Origin: Apricaphanius iberus
Lineage: Eukaryota > Chordata > Actinopteri > Cyprinodontiformes > Aphaniidae
Assembly (NCBI GenBank): GCA_028564705.1
Contig: JAPXFQ010002422.1
Location: 1,364,001-1,428,000, forward strand
Direction: 5' to 3'
Length of the DNA stretch: 64,000 nucleotides
Shown here one piece after another: positions 38,119-48,560 of the stretch; within the stretch, counting starts at the first letter, position 1, and each line of letters begins with the position of its first letter. Position numbers and translations under genes: made by a program. The notes under the pieces were generated by a model. The model was given only the letters and a program-made list of their open reading frames with translations, searched no databases and was not told where the DNA came from.

Positions 38119-38552
38119 AAAGCCGTTTGAGCATTTATTAGATATCTTTGAAATTTAACTTTAAGTCCATCTACTAGTACACACTTTGTGCTCACAAGTA
38201 AGACAATTTGCCACACTAGTAGAATGCTCTCTTGCTTGTAATGGGTTTTTTTCCACTGCCGTTGCCACTTTTAGCCTGCTAGTATGCAATCGAACCTTAC
38301 TAGTAAACTGCTGTGCTGCACTAGTGACACTACTAGACCTAACTAGTTTGCATGTGCCACGCACTAGTAGCCTCCTGTTCCCCACTAGTATCACCAAAAT
38401 GTCCACTAGTAGCACTAGTAAGGCGTTTTTGAACTCACTGGTACTACTAGTAAGCCACAAAATGTCCACTAGTAGTACTAGTGGGGTGTGTTTCCCCTTA
38501 CTAGTACTTTTGTTACAGCAAGGATGCACACTATAAATGCTCAAACGGCTTT
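38119..38552. mobile_element. MITE built on a phased ACTAGT array
   Basis: A perfect 20-bp inverted repeat AAAGCCGTTTGAGCATTTAT (38119-38138; complement at 38533-38552) bounds a block with 13 exact ACTAGT hexamers and four one-mismatch versions between 38173 and 38505. Spacing is regular: mostly 21-22 bp in the left part, then pairs 9 bp apart repeating every 31-32 bp in the right part. There is no transposase. No TSD fits both TIRs; a 10-bp direct repeat ACCGGTATGA abuts the left end (38109-38118) but its partner is 148 bp beyond the right TIR (38701-38710). The long frames on both strands are by-products of the repeat period. Confidence 0.8.
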
Positions 38553-38710
38553 CCACAAACTGCCCTAGTCCTAATCAAGCCAACACATCCAGATAATGCA
38601 AGGAAAAAACACAATTCTCTGCATGTATTTGACATCCCAAGTTCACTGGCCTGGGAACTCCGTCTAACAGAAGTATCTAGGCCACAGAAACAGGAATAAG
38701 ACCGGTATGA

Positions 38711-40604
38711 CAACAACACAGAAGTGGAAGACAAATATAAGAGGTCTATCTGTGCATTTGTTGACTGTCCAAGAGGCAGAGTTCATGTCCTGCTTTTACT
38801 CTGTCTGCTTATCTGCAACCAGCATTTCTGTCACATCTGTGTGATAAAATAAACTAACCTTAATAATTCCAACACGAAACGCTCCATGTTAAATTATTTT
38901 ATTTCCTTACTGAACATGCATACTCAGATAAAGGTTTCCATTAGCTTCAATGCAACCAGTTGCCTTCGAAGGTAACTTTTCGGATTTTATTTGCAAGTCA
39001 TTTTGAAAACATGCACCATTATGCAATATTGGCTGTAATTTGACACAGTGTGAAAAAGTTCAAGAAGAAAAGACACAAGGCAAGGCACTGTAATTTAGGG
39101 AAAAACATGCTTTGGTGTTTCATCAGCCTCCAGCTTTATATGCATTTAACTGGGAGAAAAATAGCTACCAAAAAATTATACATAAGTAGATCACTCCCTA
39201 CTGTAACTGCAGTGCAAACATGCAGATATCAAAGTCATCCTAAAAATAAGAAGGATTTAACTGTTTTTTTTATTATTTTTGGAGCATCATTATGCAATTG
39301 TGATTTCTCACAGCCTTCCTTCCGAAGAACTGCACAGCGTGGCACTCTGGATGCAGTGACAATGGCTTCTAAGAACGCTTAATATTAGAGAGGGAGGGCT
39401 CATGAATTCATTTAAAAGCTTGTGTGCTAAATCCTGAAAAATTGTTCCTGAAATTTACATTCCTTTCATCATGTTCTGAACAATGCAATCCCAACACCAT
39501 GAAAAAGGTCCAACCCCCAATACGGAATTTAAAAAAAAATGACAAGAATGACAGAATATGTTAAACTGTGCAGCTGGGGAACAGGGGATGATATTTCTGC
39601 TCATGTTTGTCTTTATTGTCCCTCTAGTTCATTAGGGTGTGCATTTTCAACAAATCCTCATGATCAAGCCTCATCTGTTTCTGTATAAACTACAGTAATA
39701 ATCGTTCAGGAAGAACATTTGCATTGGAATAAAGTCACTACTCCATAATACAACACAAACCAGCATGCATCCAAAGGTAACATTGTTTCTTTATGGAAAG
39801 AGCTTGAATGATTTATCTAACCTTTCTTCTGCACATAAATAGTGAAACAATGAGACTTGAACACGATGGTAAATAAATGAGGAAAGGAAAGTTCTTGGAA
39901 GAAATGAATATGATGAAAAAAAGGCAAAAGGAAAATATTCTTTATCTTTGGTCAATCCAGATAATAATGCACGATGATGCGGGATGAGAAAATTAAATAT
40001 ATCTGCACTTCTTTGTCTGAACCAACCCTGCATCATTTCTCTTCATCCAGGTTCTTTCAACCTCTCATCATCTGTTACTGTGTGGCGATAACGAGCAGAT
40101 CTTCCCTTAGAGCTCAGTGTTCAGAGACTGACGTGACTGTGGTTCCGTATATGCAGGGGCTCTCATAATTACATACTCTTATCGTAATCATTTAATGGCT
40201 GCTGCCTGCTAATTTAGCCCAGCGCCTGCTTTACTAAAATGACAGAGCCACATATAGAGCCTCCCAAACAACCTCCTTTCTTATTCCTCCCTTTCTCACC
40301 ATAAAAATGAAACATTTGTGGAGCCAACGGTAACTATATTGTCTTGCACACACAGCCGATGCACAAAGAAACACCAAAAACTGTTTTGTTTTTCCCAAAC
40401 ACAGAGGAAGATATTACTCTCATTTATTTCTTAATCACTTGAGATGCTTTTGGTTTTTACTGCAGCATGCCTCCATGTGCCTGAAGGAACAATAATGCAA
40501 ATGCAAACCCCTGCAACAATCCGCCTCTGTCTTTGCTACATTTCGTTTGGCTGTACGTGCACACCAAGTCCAAAGAACAGCAATTTCAGTGGCTTTAAAA
40601 GCTA
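38711..40604. other. noncoding stretch, nothing recognised
   Basis: A 110-codon plus-strand frame (39050-39382) and smaller ones show no motif. No repeat ends are seen. Confidence 0.4.
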
Positions 40605-41253
40605 TTCAGTGCTCCTTAAATCCTAATACATTTTGTCCTGTTGGAACCACAAACTAAATTGTATTTTAATTTAATTCTACGTGATAGACCAAGACGAAGT
40701 ATAAAGCAGAAGTGAAATCTGTACATTTTGAAAAATAAAAATCTGAAAGGTGACTTTTTAATTTCTATTAACTTCACCTAGTTAACACAATATAGAGCCC
40801 ACCTAAGTTTTTGGGCTATCTTCCTTCCTGGTTTGTCTGTCTCAAAATGTCTGCCAATTTTTCTTTGCAGAATAGCTCAAGCTCTGACAGATTGAATGCA
40901 GAGTACCACTTGATTAAAGTCTGGAGAGTGGTTGGCCAATTCAAAAATTTGAGCATGTTTTATCAAAATCATTCAATTTCAGCTCTAGCTGTTTGTCTTG
41001 GGTTATTTTCCTGCTGGTACTGTACATGTACAGTAAGTCCCGAAAGTATTCAGACCCCTTTAAATGTTTCACTCTTTGTTTCATTTGCAAAAATCTAAAA
41101 AGTTCATTTTATTTGTCATTAATGTACACTCAGCACGTCATTTTGACAGAAGAAAAGACATTTTTGCTAATTTATTACAAAAGAAAAGCAGAAATATCAC
41201 TCAGTCTCCTTGGGAATGATGCAACAAGTTTTTCAAACCTCGATTTGGGGATC

Positions 41254-41470
41254 GGGCTGCACAGTGGAGCAGTGGTTAGCATTGTTTCAGCAAGAAGGTT
41301 GTGGGTTCGTATCCCACGGAGTTTGCATGTTCTCCCCGTGCATGCGTGGGTTCCCTCCGGGTACTCTGTCTTCCTCCCACAGTCTGTGCGTGCATGGTTG
41401 TTTGTCCTGTCTGTCTCTATGTGGCCCTGTGATGGACTGGCGACCTGTCCAGGGTGTATCCCGCCTCTCT
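41254..41470 (+). mobile_element. 3'-truncated SINE fragment
   Basis: The head GGGCTGCACAGTGGAGCAGT then GGTTAGC, the B-box-like GGTTCGTATCCC, the body GAGTTTGCATGTTCTCCCC and GATGGACTGGCGACCTGTCC are present. It stops at CCCGCCTCTCT, before the ATGG tail, and fuses directly to element X. Loss of the 3' end is unusual for a retroposed SINE and points to a later deletion or recombination. Confidence 0.85.
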
Positions 41471-42270
41471 TATTATATTAATTATAGAAATGCAATAGTG
41501 GTTGATGTTTTTCCACAAATCCAGAAATGAACATATGACAAGAAACGTATCTAAAACAAAATTTCATTAACCATTACTTCATCCATGGTTAAACTAACAG
41601 GGGCAGAACATTGGTCTGATGATAAACTGGTGCTGGTGGGAGGATTGGTGCTTGTGGGTGCTTTAAGCGCCTGTGATAATGCATTGCAGATGTTGGATAT
41701 CTCTGCCTCTCCAGAGCCAGGCACCGTCTTTTCTATTTGGTTGCGTATTTGTAGTTTCAGAATGATGGGAAGCTATGCTAAGAATACCTAGCCTATAGCT
41801 GCAGGCTATAACTTGCTGTCTACAAAACAAAGAGTAACTTTTAGACATACCAAATAATTACCACAAGTCCACACATTTGTACACAACTCCAAAGGCCTTG
41901 TTGTAAACTTTTTAACCAAACATTAAAGTAACTCTGTCAAAAACCTGTTTTTTACGAACCTAACAGCGCATGTGAGCACCCAACTGCAGACGTTAATACT
42001 AATGCAGCGTAATGAAATATTCTCCCGATAGAACACCGATTTCTGAAAGTTATAAACTCCCCCTGGAACTCAGTCGAGGTACAAAACATATTCAACAAAA
42101 ATAGTGATGCAGTTAAGTCATTTTTTTCGCTCAGGTGAGGCTCCTTCGCTGCTGTGTAGAGCAGTTTTGCCAGTCAATGCCCCCCAACCAATGTTTTGAA
42201 ATAAGTATTCATAAAAACCACGTTATTTGTGCCTTTCTGAATACTGTAATCGAGTTCGACTCCACCCCTA
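41471..42270. mobile_element. element X, second copy, left end missing
   Basis: Aligns by eye, in order, to 27063-27641 and 28749-29095: TTTTTCCACAAATCCAGAAA, AACTCTGTCAA, GAGCACCCAACTGCAGACGT, CTGTGTAGAGCAG, CACGTTATTTGTGCCTTTCT, and the right terminus GACTCCACCCCTA. It lacks the left about 130 bp. At the site where the 27-kb copy carries the hAT MITE, this copy has the uninterrupted sequence ACGTTAATACTAATGC, a natural empty site. Confidence 0.75.
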
Positions 42271-43321
42271 GTCTGAATACTTATGACCCTGTGATATATT
42301 TCAGCTTTTCTTTTTTAATACATTTCCAGAAATTTCTACATTTGTTTTTTCTGTCAAGATGGGGTGCTGACTGTGCATTACTGAAAAATAAAATTAACGC
42401 TTTTAATTTATTTTAGGAAATGGCTGCAATGAAACATAGAGTGAAACATTTAAAGGGATCTGAATACTTTCCGTACCCACTGTAGGTAAACTGCTTCCCC
42501 AATATCAAGTCTTTTGCAGTCGCCAATAGTTTTTCTTCTATGATTGTAATGTATTTACTCTACATGAGTCTTCCCATCAACCCTGATCAACATCTATGTA
42601 ACTGCTGGTGCCACCACTACATTTTCTGACAAATACACACACAGGGTTTTGATCAACGGCCAAACAGTTTTTCATTTAATTTGAGTCTTGCCTTAACAAA
42701 ACAACTTCTAGCACATGCTTACTGTGTCCCCTACATTGTTTGTAGTAAACTTCCCATTGGTTCCTTTCAAAAAGTCTTTCTTCTTTCCACTCTTCCTTGA
42801 AGGACAGAATTGTAGAAGTATAACGTGCTTCACAAAGGACAGAGACTAGAAATTAAACAATACTAAGAAATAAGAAAAATAGCTCAATAATATATTTCGT
42901 TAAAAATAAAATATAATTTTATTAAAGAATCTTAAGTGTTTGATCAGAATTTGTTCAGTTGCCTTTTAAAGGAGTCAAGACAACATAAAAACAAATAAAT
43001 CTTATGGGGACTAATAGGTTTTCAGTCTACAAATTTCCCACCAGAGCTACAGATCCCTGCAGCTCCTCCAGAGTGGGCGTGAGCCTCCGTGCTCCTTGGT
43101 TCTCTCCCTGCCCTTGCACTCCACATTTTCCCATTTCTATTTTAAAACGGACGGAAAACAACTTGTCATTTTGCTGCAACATTCCAGTTATGCATATGTT
43201 GGTGTCGGTCTATCACATAAAATCACAATGAAATCCATTGATGTCATTTTGCTGTAACCTGTCAATATGTGCTAAAACCTTAAAACTTCAAGAGGTATGA
43301 ATACTTTTTTGAGGTGCTGTG

Positions 43322-44420
43322 TGGTTTCTTTCTAAAAGCTCTTCAATTCTTGAATAGAGCAACACTAAATAATTTTCAAAGATCTGATCGATCTGATAGT
43401 TTTCTAGCAGTGGACAACACATTTGAAAAAGCTGTTTTCCCCTAAAACAACAATCTAATGTGAAGGAAAACATGGGGGGTGTTGGGGCGAATTGGGGGGA
43501 TTTGGCTGCTCCACATGCAACAAAAGATGAAGAAACTGGCTAAGCAATTTACTTGTTGTCACACTCACGAGTCCAAGATCATCACGTATCATGCAGACAG
43601 AGCTGGCCGTGAGGAGCACCATACGACACTGTGCTCTGTCACATTACGAGGTGTTGTAACAACAACGAATACAGGGAGAGGGAAACTGCCCAAAACATTT
43701 GCATGTCGTGCAAAAGCGAATAACACAGGGAGAGCAGTGGGATTCTCCCGTACCCTCCAACTGGATGATGTCCAGTAATTTAAATGGGTGCGTGGCCTCT
43801 GACTCTGGCTGGTTGAAAATCAAGGAAAGATTAAGCTGAAATTCAAGCAATAACGTGGTTCTTTCTGATGTGCAGGCTACGTTTTTTAACCTCTGCACAC
43901 TCCAGACTGAAATTAGATTATAATTAAAAGCCACTGTGACATCATCCACAGCTTTAAGCACCCATTTTGAAACCTCTCCATTTAGCATTGTTGGACTTTT
44001 CTTCCACAGACTGAAGTTGTTCAGGGACCATAACTATACGAGAATCTGCACACTCACTTAGAAAGCGGCAGTGGCAGTGATAGGAAAAGTGTTTAAAGTA
44101 TCCCTGCCCATGACGACATTCGATTTTCAATTATTAACTGAAGTTAGTCATACAGGGCAGGGCAGGTTGAAACATGTGAAAGTTAAGGTATGAAAAAAGG
44201 GTTATTATAAATTAATTGCATTAGCAACTTGCCCTAAGGAGTTTTTTTTTGTGTGGGGGGGATCTGCCTTATTTGAGTAGATTGAGTCTTTATGGAAAGA
44301 AAAACTTAAAGAAACAACTATTTTCTTTTTTGTATTACCAAAATCACAACCAACAAGCACAATAATTGGGAACCTTCATGTTAATATTTTATCCAAGCAT
44401 TTCTTTTTGCACAGTCTTTT
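43322..44420. other. noncoding stretch, nothing recognised
   Basis: A 99-codon plus frame (43479-43778) and a 114-codon minus frame (43644-43988) overlap and show no motif. No repeat boundary is visible. Confidence 0.35.
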
Positions 44421-45280
44421 TAGATAATCGAGATTCCTGGGTTCTCTCTTATACGTATCTTTCTTTACCTCACTAGAGTGCAAGATAGTTTACTTTGGGT
44501 CTTCTGAACAATTTCTATTTTGTCTCGCATCAATAATATTCATTTTTAATCATACGAGCAAAGTCAACCAAACTTTCAGTTGAAATTGCCAGATAGTTTA
44601 AAAGGTTTGTGATGACATACCCTCTAACAAAGCTCCCCAGGTCTTTGGAATAGAAACAGGTCCACTGCATTACAGATCCAACACGGTACTTAACAGCAGG
44701 CATGAGGTTTTTCACACTGATCCATCCATTGTTTCATGTCAATCCCACCTTGATGGTTTACTGCCAAAAGCCTCAATCTTAGTCTCATTTTACCAAAGTA
44801 CAATCCGAACATTTAGACTTATATTTGATAGTAGGACAGAAGAATCGTTCTTCTGACATCAATCTCAAACAACGTGGCACCTAATGGTTGGTAAAGATAT
44901 ACCAGTGAGCTACAGAGATTTGTCTTTTTTTCCTTTTACCTCCCTTACCATCCACTATGTGACAGATAAATAAAGGTCCTCTACCAGATTAGTGGCCAGT
45001 GGCTAAAAGAAATGGGTCTCTGTGTAATATCATGATTATACCCCCGGGGAAACAGAAAGTCATGAATTAAAAACTGGAAAGCCCTAAAAAATCAGATCAA
45101 CTTTAAATATGTAAATATGAAAGAATTATGCAACAGTTATATTTACTTTAAAGTATCTGTAACAAAAAACATATCAATTCCATACCACCATCCCCATGAA
45201 TAAATATCAATTTGTCGAAAAAAATGTTGTCGGCTAATAAATGATTAATCTATAGGTGCCAATAAATATGAACAACATTA
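44420..45280 (-). pseudogene. possible decayed Tc1-like element
   Basis: Minus-strand words such as the complement of CAATCTTAGTCTCATTTTACC near 44773-44793, and TAGGTGCCAATAAATATGAA near 45254, resemble Tc1-family transposase and TIR sequence. There is no continuous motif and no TIR pair, so this is a tentative label. Confidence 0.3.
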
Positions 45281-45471
45281 TATACTTTTTTATCACAGAC
45301 AGCTGTAATGTTTAACCATAGGCTTATAAACACTGGTCCAGTTTAGTAAAGACTGCTTCTTTTTTTTCTTTCAAGCAATAAAAACAAAACTGTGTAGAAT
45401 ATACTTTATGAGTACATGTTTTTTGTTTGCACAGTCTTTGTTGACTCATTTTCTACATAGTTGTCAAAAAA

Positions 45472-45472
<1 letters not shown>

Positions 45473-45507
<35 letters not shown>
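45473..45507. repeat. TG dinucleotide microsatellite
   Basis: About 17 TG units without interruption. Confidence 0.95.
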
Positions 45508-45508
<1 letters not shown>

Positions 45509-45675
45509 GGGGGAGGGTATTTCTGAAATCAAAGGGACGTTAAAGGGAAATCTTAATGTTACACATAAATTATTCCAGCATATCACGGGCCGCATTTGAG
45601 TCCAGTGACAACACACAACATGCATATGGAGCAGGGAAGAAAAGACCTGAGGGCACCCAGAGGGTGACAAATAGT

Positions 45676-45750
<75 letters not shown>
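45676..45750. repeat. TA dinucleotide microsatellite
   Basis: About 75 bp of alternating T and A with one early interruption. The frames rich in IYIYIY on both strands across this tract are artefacts. Confidence 0.95.
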
Positions 45751-45752
<2 letters not shown>

Positions 45753-45829
45753 TTTTGAATTAAATTATTTTCGAACAATATTTCAGTATTTTGCGTTCTG
45801 GTTAAACTTGTGAGCAGAGAAACGTTGGA

Positions 45830-47120
45830 GTTTACTATTGATCTGAAGAGCGGAGATATTGTGGTTTGGGGTGAGGGAGGCGCAGACAGCTCTAGAACCC
45901 TCGCTTTAACGAGGCGGGGGTGGAGGGTTTATTCCAAGGTTAAGTTAGCCTCCGCTCAACAGACTTCCCTCATGTTGCGGCATCTCCTGTCTGATGGGCT
46001 GTACGCCACGCGGGGGTCAAAGCACGAGAGCGGAGTTAGGATGAACTCGCTCATGTTTTTTTTTTTGTTTTGATTTTTTTTCTATCAATGTAAAACAGAA
46101 AGACAGAAAGAAGGAAGGAAGGAAAAAAGTCACGTCACGCGCGCCGTGTCGGTTAAATGTAAGTTAACAGAAAGTAACAATTACCCGCACCAGCCATGGT
46201 GTCGCATTCTGCTGCCATTCGAATACAAGCAAAGAAAAATTAAAAAAACATTTATCCAAAACGGGAAAAGACAGTAAATGAAAGACACGTCCCCCTCACC
46301 TCCTAACAACAGTACTTAATTTCCGAACACGATGAGCGCAGCACGGCAAAGCATGCAGCGCCGCATCCTCACACCAGCATCATCTCCACTCTAGCCACGG
46401 AGACCTGTTAAGCCATCAATTATACTGCGGTAGCTTCACAAACAGCAGTTGTTGCATGTTGAATGAAACATTGCTGCTGAGGACGACTGAAAGCATCTCC
46501 CGCTGTTATTCGGACCTGAACGTAAACGAAACCCTACAAACCTTGAGGCATTCAGCAACACAGGTAATGACGAGCATAAAAAAAAAAAAAAAAAAAAAAA
46601 AAATCAGAATCTCACCCGCAGCACTGAGGGTTGCGTTCCCGCTGTTTCTTTTCGCTCCTCGGAGTTAATGAGGTTCTGGCGCTTAGTCCGTCTGATTTCA
46701 CCCTCAACTGTTATCATCCACTGGGTATGGATTTTTTTCCTCTCTCCAGCTGTTGAAATAACGGATAATTTGCCGTGCTTTCGTAAAGCTCTGCCCTCTT
46801 CAAACTAACCTTCCCGCCCCCTCCTCCTTCCCTGCTCAGATTGGTGCTGGACAGGAGGGGCAAACCTTGGACCCGGGGGCTGGTTTAGAGGCGCTGATCT
46901 GGCACAGCGATCAGAGCCCACATGGACATGTAGTGGACGTCTGCGAGAGGGTTTAACCGAGCAGCTTGTCACTGATGCTCCCGACAACTAGAGGACCCTT
47001 AACTCCCCCCCTCCTGCTCGTGCGCCTGTGCACAGCAGCCTCTCAGACGTGAAACGGTGGCGAGTGGGCCCACTTACTCCGTGGGATGTGGCGGCCTGAG
47101 CTCTGACGCAGGTGCCCAAA
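45830..47120. promoter_or_regulatory. CpG-rich, repeat-poor segment: candidate promoter
   Basis: By eye this is the most CpG-dense part of the window (for example AAAGTCACGTCACGCGCGCC at 46127-46146, GAGCGCAGCACGGCAAAGC near 46333, and GC-rich sequence at 46780-47110) and it lacks recognisable transposons. TGACGTG words (ATF/USF-like) occur on the minus strand near 46129-46137. A minus-strand ATG in strong context (ACCATGG, A of ATG at 46197) is followed 13 nt later by a GTAATT donor-like site (46184-46179). A poly-A run lies inside at 46578-46603. Whether a gene starts here, and on which strand, cannot be shown from sequence alone. Confidence 0.35.
46578..46603. repeat. poly-A run of 26
   Basis: Pure A26 without an identifiable retroposon upstream. 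Confidence 0.95.
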
Positions 47121-47811
47121 GGTTCAGCTTGGACTGACAGAGATGCCCAGCCTCAGAACTGCTGCTGACAGTGATAAAGTAATCTAATCTGAGTCAGTGC
47201 AGCAGCAGGAAATGGGAGCTGATTATCCCCCACTCCGTGACCTTGGGGTGCAAATGTCTCATCAGTGATCCTGGTTAAAAAGAAAAAAAAAAGTCAGGAC
47301 AGGAGAGGAACTATGAGACACCTCACTTTTTCCTTTTGTGCCCAAGGTGCCCTCATGAGGGAGGCGGCAAATGCACCTCCAACCCGCTGCTCACACTGCA
47401 GCAAATGGCGAAAAGCTGTTTGCTCTGTTCCAACTCCCAGGTGTGTTTGTGCAAGCGGTAGACCCTGACCCGATTTTGTTCTATGCTATGAACGCAGATA
47501 TGTCACAACTGTCAAGAGAAGCAACAACTGATCCACATGACCTCTCAGGCAGATTTAAGGTGGCTTCACAATGGATTTGGTTACAGAAGGCTGATTTTGC
47601 AAACTGCTGCAAGAGGTTTGGTAAAAAATGTGTTCTCAGACTGTTTAGATATATGACTGATTAAGGCTTTGCGAAATAAGTGATGTTATACAGATTTTAA
47701 TTCAAACTGTAATGCTTCTTTGAAACGATTATTACCAGTTGTTTGAATTAACTTTAGAAATACATTTAAATACATCTAAAACTCTGTAATACAATCATTG
47801 AGATGTTGGTC
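47121..47811. other. noncoding stretch, nothing recognised
   Basis: A 97-codon plus-strand frame (47371-47664) shows no motif and overlaps another frame. No repeat is recognised. Confidence 0.35.
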
Positions 47812-47819
47812 ATCATAAG

Positions 47820-48138
47820 TACGGATGCACCGATACGATACTGTTATCGGGGCCGATACATATCAGTAGTGGTTAGTTAACCAATACAATGAACCAATAC
47901 TTAAAATGCAGAAACTATTTGTTTTTTACTAGAAATTTGAGTTTTGTGGTCATTTTTATTGATATTTTACTTTTTGTCTATTCATCATCATTTGTTGTCA
48001 AAAGCAGAGAAGAAAATAAAACCTGTCTCGTAACGCATTGCATTTTTTTGTAGTAGACGTATCGGCATTGGTACTCAGTATCGGCAAGTACTCCGATCCA
48101 AGTATTGGTTTGAAAAAAGTGGTATTGTTGCATTCCTA
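47820..48138. mobile_element. hAT-type MITE, ACCGATAC family (copy 2)
   Basis: The left end TACGGATGCACCGATACGAT and the right end GGTATTGTTGCATTCCTA are inverted repeats with a few mismatches. 8-bp direct repeats ATCATAAG (47812-47819) and TTCATAAG (48139-48146) match at 7 of 8. The interior shares CAATACTTAAAATGCAGAAA and AGAGAAGAAAATAAAACC with copy 1 at 16207. Confidence 0.85.
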
Positions 48139-48560
48139 TTCATAAGCTTCAAAATCAGTCTTTTTTTGTTAGATAAATTATGGCAAAACATTTTTTGTGT
48201 CCTACATAGTAACTTATAAATGCTTTCAAACTAGATATTAGCAAATATATAGAAAAGGTCAAATGGGGATTGGTTGTGGCTGGTTTCTAGCCTGGAAAGC
48301 CATCCTGTGTGTAAACACTGAACAAAAATCTAACTGCAATACTTCTGTTCTTGCTTCCATTTTTCCTCAGTGGAACTCAAAGATCTAAAACATTTTCTAC
48401 ATACACAAAAGACCCATTACTCTCAAATATCGACCACAAATCTTTCTAAATCTGTGTTTGTAAGTTCTTATCTTCTGCTGAGATAATCCATCCCAACTTG
48501 ACAGATGTGGCATATCAAGCTGCTGATCAGACACCATGAATATTGCACAGGTATGCCTTA

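Larger units (their letters stand above)
41031..42482. mobile_element. second Tc1/mariner MITE, inserted in the Tc1
   Basis: The left end CAGTAAGTCCCGAAAGTATT, continuing CAGACCCCTTTAAATG, and the complement of the right end (CAGTGGGTACGGAAAGTATT) are inverted repeats. TA flanks both sides (41029-41030 and 42483-42484), and the host Tc1 resumes after it. The left arm runs to about 41253 and the right arm from 42271; the space between holds a SINE fragment and a fragment of element X. Confidence 0.88.
40606..43321 (-). mobile_element. Tc1-like transposon, host of a second nest
   Basis: The left TIR region has CATTTTGTCCTGTTGGAACC, and the right TIR region has GGTCTATCACATAAAATCAC and AGAGGTATGAATACTTTT. 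Transposase runs on the minus strand in two pieces: 40850-41028 and 42485-43100. The first reads LSELELFCKEKLADI and, at 40987-41016, QQENNPRQTA. The family motif is QQDNDPKHTA, so the second catalytic aspartate is replaced by E. Stops are frequent. The copy is dead and is interrupted by the element at 41031-42482. Confidence 0.75.

Noticed and set aside
40993..41530. 162- and 106-codon plus-strand frames
   Set aside because: They cross the junction of a MITE arm, a SINE and element X; chance openness.
45464..45813. Open frames on both strands rich in IYIYIY and HTHTHT
   Set aside because: They are translations of the TA and TG microsatellites.
47371..47664. 97-codon plus-strand frame downstream of the CpG-rich segment
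   Set aside because: No motif, and a second frame overlaps it; not enough to call an exon.
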